A stretch of DNA of 64,000 bases, taken from assembly GCA_016713175.1 (NCBI GenBank), contig JADJPQ010000008.1, positions 372,001-436,000 of the forward strand, given 5' to 3'. The DNA comes from Planctomycetota bacterium. GTDB lineage: Bacteria > Planctomycetota > UBA1135 > UBA2386. Under the pieces are notes generated by a model, which searched no databases, was not told where the DNA came from, and saw only the letters and a program-made list of their open reading frames with translations. Position numbers and translations under genes: made by a program. This document shows positions 1-8,551 of the stretch, in pieces. Each line of letters begins with the position of its first letter. Positions within the stretch are counted from its first letter, which is position 1.

Positions 1-55
1 GGGTGGCGGTGAGGCCCCCAAGGCTGGCGAGGATGGTGGCGCGGACGACGAGCAT
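1..55 (-). CDS. Possible 5' end of a secreted-protein gene (partial)
   Basis: Reading leftwards from an ATG at 55 gives an open frame of 18 codons to the window edge, beginning MLVVRATILASLGG, which has the basic-then-hydrophobic look of a signal peptide. It would be divergent from the gene starting at 153. There is no clear ribosome binding site and too little sequence to name a family. It could be chance. Confidence 0.3.
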   Translation of the reverse strand, partial: MLVVRATILASLGGLTAT

Positions 56-152
56 CGCCGGAAGGTAGCAGGGCGAACTGTCCGTTGCTCTGCTTGCGGT
101 CGCCGCCGGGGTCGCATTGCCAGGCCATCGTTGGCTACTTACAACCGAGGGA

Positions 153-2097
153 ATGGCGCAGACCATGGCGAGGCTTGCTCCGGCAGCGCTGATGGCGGCG
201 GTCATCGGGATCCTCGTTGGCTTCGTCTTCTGGCTCGGCCGCGACGAAGCCGTCAAGCCGGCGGAGGGCGGGTCGGCGACCCATGGCTCAGCCCTGCCCC
301 TGACTGCACCGGAACCAGGCACGATCGCAGACGCGCCTTCACCGCAAGAACCAACCACCAACCGTGCGCCCGCGCTCGTGCCGACCGCCGCCGAGGAGGA
401 CTCTGTGCAAGTGCTCGTCGTCGACGCCACGGGAACCCCGTTACCCAGAGTTCGCGTCGAGTACGCCGACACGCGACGAAGCCAGGAATCAGCCCGAGCG
501 CTTGCGCCCGCGGTTCGCCTGCGACTCTCGCGCAACGACCAACTCTGGCGTCAGCACTTCCGCGCAATCGCGATCACCGATCGCGACGGCATCGCCCGCT
601 GGCCCTGGCGCCGCGACGACGGTTCGACCTGGTACGTGACCGTCGAGCACGACGGCAGCTACGCCGAGACCTGGGTGCGCATGAGCGCGCTGCCGACCGA
701 GATCCATCGGCTGCAACTGGTGCCCGAACGCGCGTTCCTGGTGCGCGTGCTCGATGATGCGCAACAACCGGTCGCCGACGTCGCCCTGCGGGCTTTGCAC
801 GCGCACGCGGATGGACGGCAAGAGCCCATGCGCCGCAGGCTCGCGACCACCGACGTGCAGGGATTGGCCAACATCGCGCATGTGCAGACCTGGCAAGCCG
901 AGGTTCTCGAGCGGGGCACGAGCCGTCCCGTCGTGATCGCGCCACGCCTGCCAGGCATCGACACCGGCCGCGAAGTCGATCTGACGTCATTGCCGAAGGA
1001 ACCGCTCGATCTCGGGCTGCCGCCGTGCGGCGCGATCGAGTTCACGGTTCGCAACGCCTTTGCCGAACCCGTCGTCGGCGAGGAGATCGAACTGATCGAG
1101 GATCACGCCGCAGGCGTGCATGTGCACACTGCGACGACCGACCCGGGGGGCATCGCGCGATTCGGCCACGTGGGACTCGGCCGTTCCTTCCAGCACGCGA
1201 TCGCCCACTCGCCGCCAGAATGGCGTCGCCCCGTCACCGGCCCGAAGTTCGGGGGTGAAGTGGTGCGCGTCGAGATCGCGCCCGACGCTGCGCCGATCCT
1301 GCGCGGCCGACTGCTGCGCGACCAGACGCCGGTCGCTGAGACGCCACTGCACGTCGCGAGCGGCGACGGTTGGATCACGAGGGCTGACGTGCGCACCGAT
1401 GGCGACGGCAGCTTCCGCATCGCGATCCGCAGCGAGTGGCGTGGCCGGGAACTCACCGGACTCACGCTGCGGCCCATGGACGCGGTCGGCACGACCGGAG
1501 AGGCCGCGACCTGGCGGGGTAACCTGCACCTCGGAGTCGGTGCCCACGACCTGGGCGTGCTGGTGCTGCAGCAGGTGCACCGAAGAAGCGCGGTTGCAGC
1601 ATCTGGTTGTTGCCGGGCTGCAGACGATCGAACTGACGCTGCCGCAGGCCGAGGCCGCGCTGTCAACGCAAGGTGGGGGTGCCGGCGTCGTCGCGGTCTT
1701 GAGCGGCGATACGCCCGGCCCGCAATGCTGGCAGGTCGATAGCCCGATGGTCCTGCTGGCGACGACACAGCCACTGGACGTGTTCGTGCGCCTGAACGGC
1801 TGTCGCGATCGCATCATCCGCGGCATCACGCAGAACCAGACGATCGAACTGGCGCCGAGCCTGCCCGTCACGCTGCGCGTGCAGGACAAGGACGGGGTTG
1901 CATGGGATGGCGAATTGCATCTGCAGTCGCTCGACGATCCGTTGTCGGCGCTCGCCCCGACGGTCTACTCCGCGGCGATGGGTGGTAGCCCGCCACCCTA
2001 TCGTTTGCGGGCAATCGGCGGCGGGGGCCAGCACCTGCTGCGGCAGCATCCGTTGCAGTTGCTGCCCGTAGCGGGTCTGCAGCCGGGCCGAGGGTGA
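153..2097 (+). CDS. Membrane-anchored carboxypeptidase-regulatory-like (Ig-fold) protein, frameshifted
   Basis: ATG 153 follows GAGGGA and opens a short N-terminus with one hydrophobic segment (about residues 10-30), so the product is probably anchored in or exported across the inner membrane. The body has repeated beta-rich segments such as VQVLVVDATGTPLPRVRVEY and FTVRNAFAEPVVGEEIELIE, typical of carboxypeptidase-regulatory/Ig-fold surface proteins. The frame used from 153 stops making sense near 1575-1582 (LVLQQ). The protein resumes one frame over as EEARLQHLVVAGLQTIEL and runs to TGA 2095-2097. One indel is therefore present, either a real mutation or an assembly error. The last 30 or so residues overlap an opposing signal-peptide-like frame, so the true 3' end may also be damaged. 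No enzyme motif is visible. Confidence 0.6.
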
Positions 2098-2163
2098 CGG
2101 CGTCTGCGCGGCGGCGGCCGCCAGCAACATCAGGCTGCAAGCGCAGCCATGCGTGAAGGACAT
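1990..2163 (-). pseudogene. 5' remnant of a secreted-protein gene
   Basis: ATG 2163 on the minus strand has a good ribosome binding site (GGAGA, six bases upstream) and encodes MSFTHGCACSLMLLAAAAAQ, a convincing signal peptide, followed by TPSPSARLQTRYGQQLQRM. After roughly 55 codons the frame turns into Arg-rich text typical of an antisense shadow of the opposing gene. It begins 33 nt after the end of the beta-helix gene on the same strand, as the next gene of an operon would. I read it as the surviving start of a gene cut off by a deletion. The left boundary is only approximate. Confidence 0.35.
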
Positions 2164-2196
2164 GCGGATTCTCCGGTCAGGCACCAAGGGTGGCGA

Positions 2197-4101
2197 TCAG
2201 AAGAAGAAGTTCGCCCACGGGTGGTTGGCGCCGGCGACGCCGGCGAGGTCGTTGACGCCCTCGGCCACGATCCACGGGCCGTACGTGTTGCCCCCGACAA
2301 TCAAGATCGGGCCGGTCATCGACGTGTTCCTGATGATGATGTTGCGCGAGCCGGTCACGATGAGGGCGCGGTCATCGAAGCTCCCGGAGTTGCCTTCGAT
2401 GCGGTTGCCGTTGCCGGAAACCTGGATGCCCGCCTGGCTGCCGGCGCCGGTGCCGTTGCCGTTGGTGTTGTTGCGCAGCACCGAGCAGGAGAAGGACACC
2501 CGGATGCCGTCCAGCACGTTGTTGCGCACGGTGCAGTCGGCGATCAGGCAGCCGTTGCCGGCGAAGACACCCTCGCGCGTGTTGTCGTTGAGCGCGCAGC
2601 GTAGCACCTCGCAGCCGTCGCCAGCCGTGATCCCGGCCCGGTTGTTGCCGTCGCTCTGGCAGTCGAGCGCCTGCGAACGCGAACCCAGCCCGATGCCGTT
2701 GTCGCCGTTGCCGTGTGCGGCGCAGGACTGCACGAGGGCGCCGGTACCGGTGGTGATGCCGCTGAATGTGTTGCCGCTGGCCGTGCAGCCCTCGACGCGC
2801 GCGCCGGTGCCCGCCAACAGGCCGTGCTGGCTGTTCTGGTCCAGCAACAGGTTCACGAACATCCCGGACGTGACATTGCTCGCCCAGATGCCCGAGTCTC
2901 CCATGCCGCGGACCGTGCCGTTCTTGACCACCAGCGTGCGGCGAGCCGCCGGCACCGCGATGCCGTTGACGGAGCCCGTCAGGCCCGAAATCGAGTTGCC
3001 GGCGAGGTCGATGGTGACCCGGTCGGAAGCGACCGTGATGCCGTTCTGGCCGGAAGGGACGTCGAGGTTGCCGGCCAGGGTGACCGTGCATGGCCAAGCG
3101 ATGGTCTGCGGCAACTCGACCAGCAGCAGGTTCAGCTGGTTCGCGGTGCTGCCGGCTGGGATGTCGTAGTTCTGCAGCGTCGTGTTGTTGTAGTGACCCG
3201 ACACCGTGTTGCCCGACAACACGGTGCGCCCTGCGCCGACTGCGAGGCTGATGCCGATGGCATTGAGGGTCGGGCCAGGACCGGAGCCGCTCACGTGGTT
3301 GTCGGTGATGCGGTTCAGGGTGCCGACCACGCGGATGCCGTATTGGAGGCAGCCGACGAAGCGGCAGTTCTCGACGCTGTTGCCGGTCGCCACCAATGCG
3401 CCGACGCTGCCCGAACCGCCGCAGTTGCGCAGCGTGCTGGCGCTCACGTCGTACACCACGTCGAAGATGTTGTAGCCCTCGCAGGCGTTGAAGGTGGTCG
3501 TCGTGCGCGCGACGAACGCATCGGTGCACAGATGCGCCGTGCACTCGGTGACCACTGCACCACCCTGATAGGTCTGGCCCTGCGTCTGGTTGTCGACGTA
3601 GAGGCCCGTGCCGCAACGGGTGAACGTGCAGCGCGTGATCGTGGCGCCACCGCCGGTGCGCATGCCCCTCGAGTTGCGCGTGAAGCCGAGGTTGGCGACG
3701 CGCAGCCCGTAACCGCGGCAGTCGATGCCGAATTCGAAGCCGCTGATGGTACCGTTCTGGATCGCGATCGAGTTGCCTTCGCCGCCGGGGCTGAAGATGC
3801 CCAGGTTGCCGGGTGCGGATGGCAGCGACCGACGCAGCTCGAAGCCGTTGAGGTCGATGGTGACCCGGTTGTCGCCGAGCGTGGCGTCGTTGACCGTGAT
3901 CGCGGCGCCGGGGGCATCCCAGGTCAGGTTGTTGGCCAGGTAGTACGAGCCCGCACGGTTGATGGTCAGCGGCAGCATGCCCTGGTTGATGGGCGTGCGC
4001 TTGTCGGAGGAGCTCACGGCAGTCGGCGTCTGCGCCACGGCCATGCCGTGCAGCGCCGCCAGGGCGAACAGGAGGAACGACACCGATTGGGGCGAACGCA
4101 T
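2197..4101 (-). CDS. Secreted right-handed parallel beta-helix repeat protein
   Basis: 634 residues. The start ATG 4101 follows ACGAGGTGT, and the N-terminus is a Sec signal peptide with a likely AVA/Q cut at 23/24. The mature part is built of about 20-25-residue rungs with N/D-G repeats (ENCRFVGCLQYGIRV, GNSISGL, VEGCTASGN, IADCTVRNN), the pattern of right-handed beta-helix (NosD/pectate-lyase-like) proteins. Two similar modules, each starting with a stretch like VTIDLNGFELRR or VTIDLAGNSISG, suggest an internal duplication. Such proteins bind or cleave polysaccharide or serve as surface structures; no catalytic residues could be assigned. The upstream extension of this frame to 4368 lacks coding character. 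Confidence 0.85.
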   Translation of the reverse strand: MRSPQSVSFLLFALAALHGMAVAQTPTAVSSSDKRTPINQGMLPLTINRAGSYYLANNLTWDAPGAAITVNDATLGDNRVTIDLNGFELRRSLPSAPGNLGIFSPGGEGNSIAIQNGTISGFEFGIDCRGYGLRVANLGFTRNSRGMRTGGGATITRCTFTRCGTGLYVDNQTQGQTYQGGAVVTECTAHLCTDAFVARTTTTFNACEGYNIFDVVYDVSASTLRNCGGSGSVGALVATGNSVENCRFVGCLQYGIRVVGTLNRITDNHVSGSGPGPTLNAIGISLAVGAGRTVLSGNTVSGHYNNTTLQNYDIPAGSTANQLNLLLVELPQTIAWPCTVTLAGNLDVPSGQNGITVASDRVTIDLAGNSISGLTGSVNGIAVPAARRTLVVKNGTVRGMGDSGIWASNVTSGMFVNLLLDQNSQHGLLAGTGARVEGCTASGNTFSGITTGTGALVQSCAAHGNGDNGIGLGSRSQALDCQSDGNNRAGITAGDGCEVLRCALNDNTREGVFAGNGCLIADCTVRNNVLDGIRVSFSCSVLRNNTNGNGTGAGSQAGIQVSGNGNRIEGNSGSFDDRALIVTGSRNIIIRNTSMTGPILIVGGNTYGPWIVAEGVNDLAGVAGANHPWANFFF

Positions 4102-4223
4102 CGCAGACACCTCGTGGTGGGACCCGGAAGTCGGCGCTGCGCCACCGTGCGGCGCGGCGACCGGTGCCGTTCGTGCGCTGGCAGCAGTGGCCAGGGGCCA
4201 GCGATTCCGCCGGAATCTCGCGG

Positions 4224-4457
4224 TCAGTGCCGCTGTACGGTTGCCGGTACCTGCCAGGGCAGGAACTGGCGGTCGTCGGGCAGGGCCAGCAGTGCCGTGC
4301 CGTCGCGTGCCACTGACATCCAGCCGACCGTGGCCCTGGCTTCGCGCACGGTCAGCAGCGGCTGCCACGGTTCACCCTCGCCGACATCCGTCGGGAAGAT
4401 GCGCACGGCACCATCGCACGACAGCGCGCTGCGGGGTGGTTGGGCCGCGGCAGGGCG
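4224..4457 (-). pseudogene. 3' remnant of an unidentified gene
   Basis: This covers most of the 366-nt gap between fic and the beta-helix gene. A minus-strand frame closed by TGA 4458-4460 and ending at TGA 4224-4226 has strong third-position G/C and reads like real protein: SALSCDGAVRIFPTDVG, then WQPLLTVREARATVGWMSVA and LLALPDDRQFLPWQVPATVQ. A GTG at 4406 could start a 60-residue peptide, but there is no ribosome binding site. It looks like the C-terminal end of a larger protein whose front has been lost. Family unknown. The remaining part, 4102-4223, carries only the beta-helix gene leader. Confidence 0.3.
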
Positions 4458-4467
4458 TCAGGAGGAG

Positions 4468-5958
4468 TCAGAGTCCGGCGGCCAGCAGCGCGGCTTCCAT
4501 GCGCGCGATCTCCTCGTCGGTCAGTTCCGCGAACTGCGGCCGTTTGGTCGCCGACAGCCTGCCGCCGTTGCCGACACACAGTCTTACGAACAGTTCGAGT
4601 CGGCGGTCGGGCATGTCGACGATCTCGCGCAGCGCCCGCCACGCCGCATCGAATCGGGTCAGATAGTCGATTTCGCCGCGCAGGTCTTCCTCGATCGCCT
4701 GCTCCACGGTTGCGTAGAGGTATTCGGCTGCGGCCGTGGCGTCGAGGTAGCGGTAATGCCTGGCGCTGTCACTGAGCACCGTCATCGCGCCGTTCGCGTC
4801 GAGCCGGTAGTCGAGCAGGGCCAGAAGCGGCACCGAGAACTGCTCCAGGCAGGCGTCGTAGTCGCGCGGTCGAGCCAGCATCGCCGCCGAGACCGGCAAT
4901 ACGAGGTCTGGCGGCGTGAAGCCGGTGCGGGACAGCACGTGGTGGATCAAGTAGCGGTGCAGGCGGCCGTTGCCGTCGTCGAACGGATGCAGGTAGACGA
5001 AGCCGAAGCCGAGGGCTGCGGCTTGCACGACCGGATCGATGCGCGAGGCTGCGAGGCGCTCACTGCATTGCAGCCAGCCGTTCATCAGCATCGGCAGGTC
5101 GGCCGGCTTCGGCGACACGTAGTGGATGCGTTCGCGGTAACTCGCCAGCGTCTGACCGACGTAGTTCTGCTCGGTCCGGAGACCGTTCTTGGCGTAGCGA
5201 GGGTCGAGGATCGCCTGCTGGAGTTCGACCAGGCGCTGCACCGACAGGTCGTGGATCGTGTGCGGTGAGCGCAACAGTTCGACGAAGCGCAACGTGCGCT
5301 GGCGGTCCGGATGTTCGCGCTCGATCTCGAAACTCGACTTCGTCTCCTTCAGGTACAGGAACTGCGCGACCCGGTGCAGCAGCGCGGCGTCGTGCGGTTC
5401 GACGATCGCACGCACGCGCTGGTCGAGCCGGCGCGCGCCGAAGCCGAGCAGGGTCTCGGTGCGGCGCACCAACGGACAGAAGTCGCGCGTACCGGGCAGG
5501 TCGTCGCGCACGCGATGTCGCAGACTCGCTCGCGGTATTGCCGCGAAGGCGCTGTCGCCCAGTGCGTTCACGTAGGCAACCGGCTCCGCATCGGGCACAT
5601 CGAGCGTGCGTCCGGTCAGCCACTCGAACAGGAACCAGATGCGGCGCGCATACTTGCCGGTTGGCGTGGAGCGCACCCACGCAGCGAGGGCGTTGGGGTC
5701 GGCCTGTTCGAAGACGGCGGCGAGCACCTCGAGGTTGACGCCGTCGTACTTCAGGGCGAATTCGAGCTGGCTTGGGACGTCGGGCTGCGGTTGGTAGCGG
5801 AGCGGGAACGTGGTTTCGGCGCGGGTGCGGGTCGACTCGACGCGGACACCGGCTTGGCGTCGGACGTAGGAGGTATGGGCCAGCGGCAGGCAGCGGATCT
5901 GGAAGCGCTCGATGAGGGCCTGGTAGCCCGCAGGAAAGCGTTCATGGCGAGGCCGCAT
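4468..5958 (-). CDS. Fic family protein (probable AMP-transferase)
   Basis: 496 residues. The Fic core motif HPFDDGNGRLHR lies at 324-335, matching HPFxDGNGRxxR with the catalytic His, the acidic Mg-binding residue and the anion-hole Gly/Asn all present. Fic proteins usually move AMP from ATP to a hydroxyl on a target protein. The N-terminal domain (VPSQLEFALKYDGVNLEVL) is typical of the roughly 500-residue chromosomal Fic group. An internal SSFEIERE (208-215) sits where related proteins carry the auto-inhibitory S/T-x-x-x-E-G/N helix; here the residue after Glu is Arg. No antitoxin gene is adjacent. The region just upstream of its start holds four copies of a GAAAAACGATC repeat that may control it. 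Confidence 0.88.
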   Translation of the reverse strand: MRPRHERFPAGYQALIERFQIRCLPLAHTSYVRRQAGVRVESTRTRAETTFPLRYQPQPDVPSQLEFALKYDGVNLEVLAAVFEQADPNALAAWVRSTPTGKYARRIWFLFEWLTGRTLDVPDAEPVAYVNALGDSAFAAIPRASLRHRVRDDLPGTRDFCPLVRRTETLLGFGARRLDQRVRAIVEPHDAALLHRVAQFLYLKETKSSFEIEREHPDRQRTLRFVELLRSPHTIHDLSVQRLVELQQAILDPRYAKNGLRTEQNYVGQTLASYRERIHYVSPKPADLPMLMNGWLQCSERLAASRIDPVVQAAALGFGFVYLHPFDDGNGRLHRYLIHHVLSRTGFTPPDLVLPVSAAMLARPRDYDACLEQFSVPLLALLDYRLDANGAMTVLSDSARHYRYLDATAAAEYLYATVEQAIEEDLRGEIDYLTRFDAAWRALREIVDMPDRRLELFVRLCVGNGGRLSATKRPQFAELTDEEIARMEAALLAAGL

Positions 5959-5981
5959 GCTCGAGATTGGCTCAGGGTGAT

Positions 5982-6100
5982 GGAAAAACGATCGTGGAAA
6001 ACAGGTCGGGAAGAAAAACGATCATCGGCAGATCGGCGGTAGAAACAATCGAGGAACGAGAAAAACGATCTGAATGAAGACGCAGCGAGGAAAAACGATC
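5982..6100. repeat. Four direct repeats RGAAAAACGATC upstream of fic
   Basis: Copies at 5982-5993, 6012-6023, 6059-6070 and 6089-6100 are identical over GAAAAACGATC, all in the same orientation. A weaker relative (GAAACAATC) lies at 6042-6050. Start-to-start distances are 30, 47 and 30, so they form two 30-bp pairs (about three helical turns each). The array fills the divergent gap between fic (minus) and the DCC-family gene (plus). This spacing fits binding of a dimeric or multimeric DNA-binding protein, but no regulator gene is next to it. Confidence 0.75.
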
Positions 6101-6194
6101 CTGGCATTGGGGGCACCGCTCGACGCCTTCCCGGATGCGCCGTCTTGGGGCGCCGGGAAAACCGCTCGTGGTCGCGGTTTGTGTCTGTGGCACG

Positions 6195-6632
6195 ATGGTC
6201 GCTGTGTCGACGAGTCCAGGCCCGGTCGTGCTGTTCGACGGCGACTGTTCCTTGTGCAACGGCGCCGTCCAGTGGCTGCTGCGCCGCGACCGCCGTGGCC
6301 ACCTGCGCTTTGCGGCGCTGCAGTCCGCCGCCGGGCGAACGGTGATCGCCGGCACCGCCAATCGGCGTCCGCTGCCGGACAGCATCGTGCTGGTCGTCGA
6401 CCAGCGCTTGCACACCAAGTCCGGCGCCGCCCTGCGACTTCTGCGCTACCTGCGCTGGCCGTGGCCTTCGGCGATGGTGTTGCTGCTGATCCCGTGGCCG
6501 TTGCGCGACTTCGTCTACGACTGGATCGCGCGAAACCGCATCCGCTGGTTCGGCCGTCGGACGACCTGCATGGTGCCGACGAAGGAACTGCGCGCCCGCT
6601 TCCTCGACGCCGACGAACGGCCGAGCGCCTAG
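6195..6632 (+). CDS. DCC-family thiol-disulfide oxidoreductase-like protein (DUF393)
   Basis: 145 residues from ATG 6195; an earlier ATG at 6135 in the same frame would add unconvincing sequence, partly overlapping the repeat region. The signature VLFDGDCSLCNG (residues 12-23) has the CxxC pair C18/C21, and the C-terminal LRDFVYDWIARNRIRWFGRR is characteristic of the DCC/DUF393 family, named for its conserved Asp-Cys-Cys. The role is presumed to be thiol redox chemistry; substrates are unknown. A Pro/Trp-rich hydrophobic stretch near 90-110 could touch the membrane. Its TAG overlaps the stop codon of the convergent mlaD-like gene. Confidence 0.85.
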   Translation: MVAVSTSPGPVVLFDGDCSLCNGAVQWLLRRDRRGHLRFAALQSAAGRTVIAGTANRRPLPDSIVLVVDQRLHTKSGAALRLLRYLRWPWPSAMVLLLIPWPLRDFVYDWIARNRIRWFGRRTTCMVPTKELRARFLDADERPSA

Positions 6633-7804
6633 AACGCGCCCATCAGCACCTGCACGAACGTGCCGATCGGCGCCGCCTCGCGCGCATCCTCGATCGCGCG
6701 CGACACCTGCGTGAAGATCCGCCGCAGCCGCACGCCGGCCTCGGTGTCGGCGATCAGCATGCCCAGCGGGCCCGCGTTCGGGTCGCGCAGCTTCGCCGAG
6801 ACGTCGGCCAGGTTCGCCACCGCCAGCTTGAAGTCGCGCGCCAGGTCCGGGTCCGAGGTCAACGTGCCGAGCGCGCCGGCGGTCGGATCGTTCGCCTTCT
6901 TCAGCACGTCCGCCAGGCTCTGCACCGCGTCGCCGAGGTTCTTGGCCAGCAGCTCGTCGCGCAGCAGCATGCCGACCGCGCCCTTGCCGTCGCGCGTGTC
7001 GACGATCATCGTCCGGACATCGGCGACGATGTCGCGCAGGTTGCCGGCGAACGTCCGGTCGTTCAGCAGCATGCCGACCGTGCCGTCGCTGCCGCGCAGC
7101 GTGTCGCTGACGTCGGCCAGGTTCTTCAGCAGCCGCTTCACGTCGCTGCCCATGTCGGTGTCCATCACCAGCCGGCCGATCGTGCCGCCGTTGTTGTTCT
7201 GGATGCCCTGCAGGATCGTCTTGAAGCTCTGCACCGAGGCCAGCAGTTCGTCGTACAGCTCGCGACTGCGCACCAGCCGGCCGATGCTGGTGTCGCGGTC
7301 GTTCATGTTGTTGAAGAAGTCCTTGATCGAGATCAGCATGTCCTTCAGCTCGGAGCCGACCGGCCCCTGACCGTCGAACGTGTCGCCGACGCGATCGAAC
7401 GCGCTGGGTTTGGTGACGCCGACCAGCCGCTGGCCGGGAGTGCGGGCCGCGCCTCGGCCCGGGTCGACGTAGAGCTGTTTGCCGCCCAGCACGCCGGAGT
7501 CCTCGACGCGCACGAGGCAGTCGCTGCGCAGCGAGAGCGGCTCCTGCAAGCGCAGGGTCATCCGCACCCGATGGTCCTTGTCGTCGGGCAGGAGGTCGAC
7601 CGCGGTGACCTTGCCGAGCCGCTTGCCGAGCACCATCACGTTGGTGCCCGGTTGCGCGCCGCCGGCGTCGTTCTCGAACCAGACCTCGATCGGGTCGACC
7701 CCGGACATCGACAGATCGGTCAGGTTGACCGTCGCCCACAGCAGGAACGCCAGCGTGCCGAAGAACACCAGCCCGAGCAGCGTGTCGCGTTGGATCTTGT
7801 TCAT
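6629..7804 (-). CDS. mlaD: MCE/MlaD-family lipid-transport substrate-binding protein
   Basis: 391 residues. One N-terminal membrane anchor (about 8-26) is followed by a single MCE domain (WFENDAGGAQPGTNVMVLGK through GVLGGKQLYVDPG, about 42-118) and a long helical tail with repeated L-RD-L-AKNLGDAVQSLADVL-type segments. MCE proteins form hexameric rings or tubes in the periplasm that carry phospholipids between membranes. The tail is longer than in E. coli MlaD (about 180 residues in total) and resembles the extended MCE proteins of other phyla that span more of the periplasm. It is the last gene of the WPF-lipoprotein/mlaE/mlaF/mlaD operon, 18 nt after mlaF. Confidence 0.9.
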   Translation of the reverse strand: MNKIQRDTLLGLVFFGTLAFLLWATVNLTDLSMSGVDPIEVWFENDAGGAQPGTNVMVLGKRLGKVTAVDLLPDDKDHRVRMTLRLQEPLSLRSDCLVRVEDSGVLGGKQLYVDPGRGAARTPGQRLVGVTKPSAFDRVGDTFDGQGPVGSELKDMLISIKDFFNNMNDRDTSIGRLVRSRELYDELLASVQSFKTILQGIQNNNGGTIGRLVMDTDMGSDVKRLLKNLADVSDTLRGSDGTVGMLLNDRTFAGNLRDIVADVRTMIVDTRDGKGAVGMLLRDELLAKNLGDAVQSLADVLKKANDPTAGALGTLTSDPDLARDFKLAVANLADVSAKLRDPNAGPLGMLIADTEAGVRLRRIFTQVSRAIEDAREAAPIGTFVQVLMGAF

Positions 7805-7822
7805 GGGTGTGTGCGGGAACGG

Positions 7823-8551
7823 TCAGTCGGCGCCGCCGCCGAGGAAGGCCTTGGCCAGCGGGTGGTCCTGGGCGGTCATCTCGGCGACGGTGCCCTCGAT
7901 GCCGATCCTGCCCTGGTCGAGGATCCCGATCCGGTCGCCGCAATGGGTCGCGCAGGCGCGCGAATGCGTGACGATCAGGCCGGTGACGCCGAGCCGGTCG
8001 CGGACCTCGACGATCAGTTCGTGGATCTGCCGGCTGATGATCGGGTCGAGACCGGCATTGGGTTCGTCGTAGAGCACATACTCGGGCTGGGTCACCAGCG
8101 CGCGCGCGAGGCCGGCGCGCAGCTTCATGCCGCCGGAGATCGACGGCGGGAACTGGTCGGCGGCTTGCTCGAGGCCGACGGTCTTCAGCACCGCCATCGC
8201 GCGGTCGTGCACTTCGTGCCGCGACAGCCGACTGTGTTCGCGCAGCGGCAGGCTGACGTTCTCGACGACCGACAGCCAGTTGATCAGCGCGCCGTTCTGG
8301 AACAGGTAGCCCATCCGCTTGCGCAGCGCCATCAGCTGCGTGCGGTCCATCGCCGCGACGTTCTGGCCGTCGACGAGGACGGTGCCGGCGTCAGGCCGCA
8401 GGATCCCGATGATGTGCCGCAGCGTGACGCTCTTGCCGCTGCCGGACGGGCCCATCAGCACGTAGTTCATGCCCTTGGGCACGGCCAGATCCAGGCCCGC
8501 CAGGATCTGGCGGTCGCCGAGCTGCTTGTGGACGCCGCGCAGTTCGATCAT
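7823..8551 (-). CDS. mlaF: ABC transporter ATPase, MlaF type
   Basis: 242 residues from ATG 8551, which overlaps the mlaE stop as ATGA, implying coupled translation. Walker A is GPSGSGKS (34-41), the ABC signature is SISGGMKLRAGLARAL (138-153), and Walker B runs into YDEPNAGLDP (about 161-170). The signature with GGM and the N-A-G-L-D-P switch region are those of the MlaF/Ttg2A subfamily. It powers the MlaE permease in moving phospholipid between inner and outer membranes. A much longer frame running upstream over mlaE is an artefact of GC-rich sequence. Confidence 0.93.
   Translation of the reverse strand: MIELRGVHKQLGDRQILAGLDLAVPKGMNYVLMGPSGSGKSVTLRHIIGILRPDAGTVLVDGQNVAAMDRTQLMALRKRMGYLFQNGALINWLSVVENVSLPLREHSRLSRHEVHDRAMAVLKTVGLEQAADQFPPSISGGMKLRAGLARALVTQPEYVLYDEPNAGLDPIISRQIHELIVEVRDRLGVTGLIVTHSRACATHCGDRIGILDQGRIGIEGTVAEMTAQDHPLAKAFLGGGAD

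Noticed and set aside
5982..6100. CRISPR array
   Set aside because: Only four 11-12-nt repeats, unequal spacing (30, 47, 30) and no cas genes.
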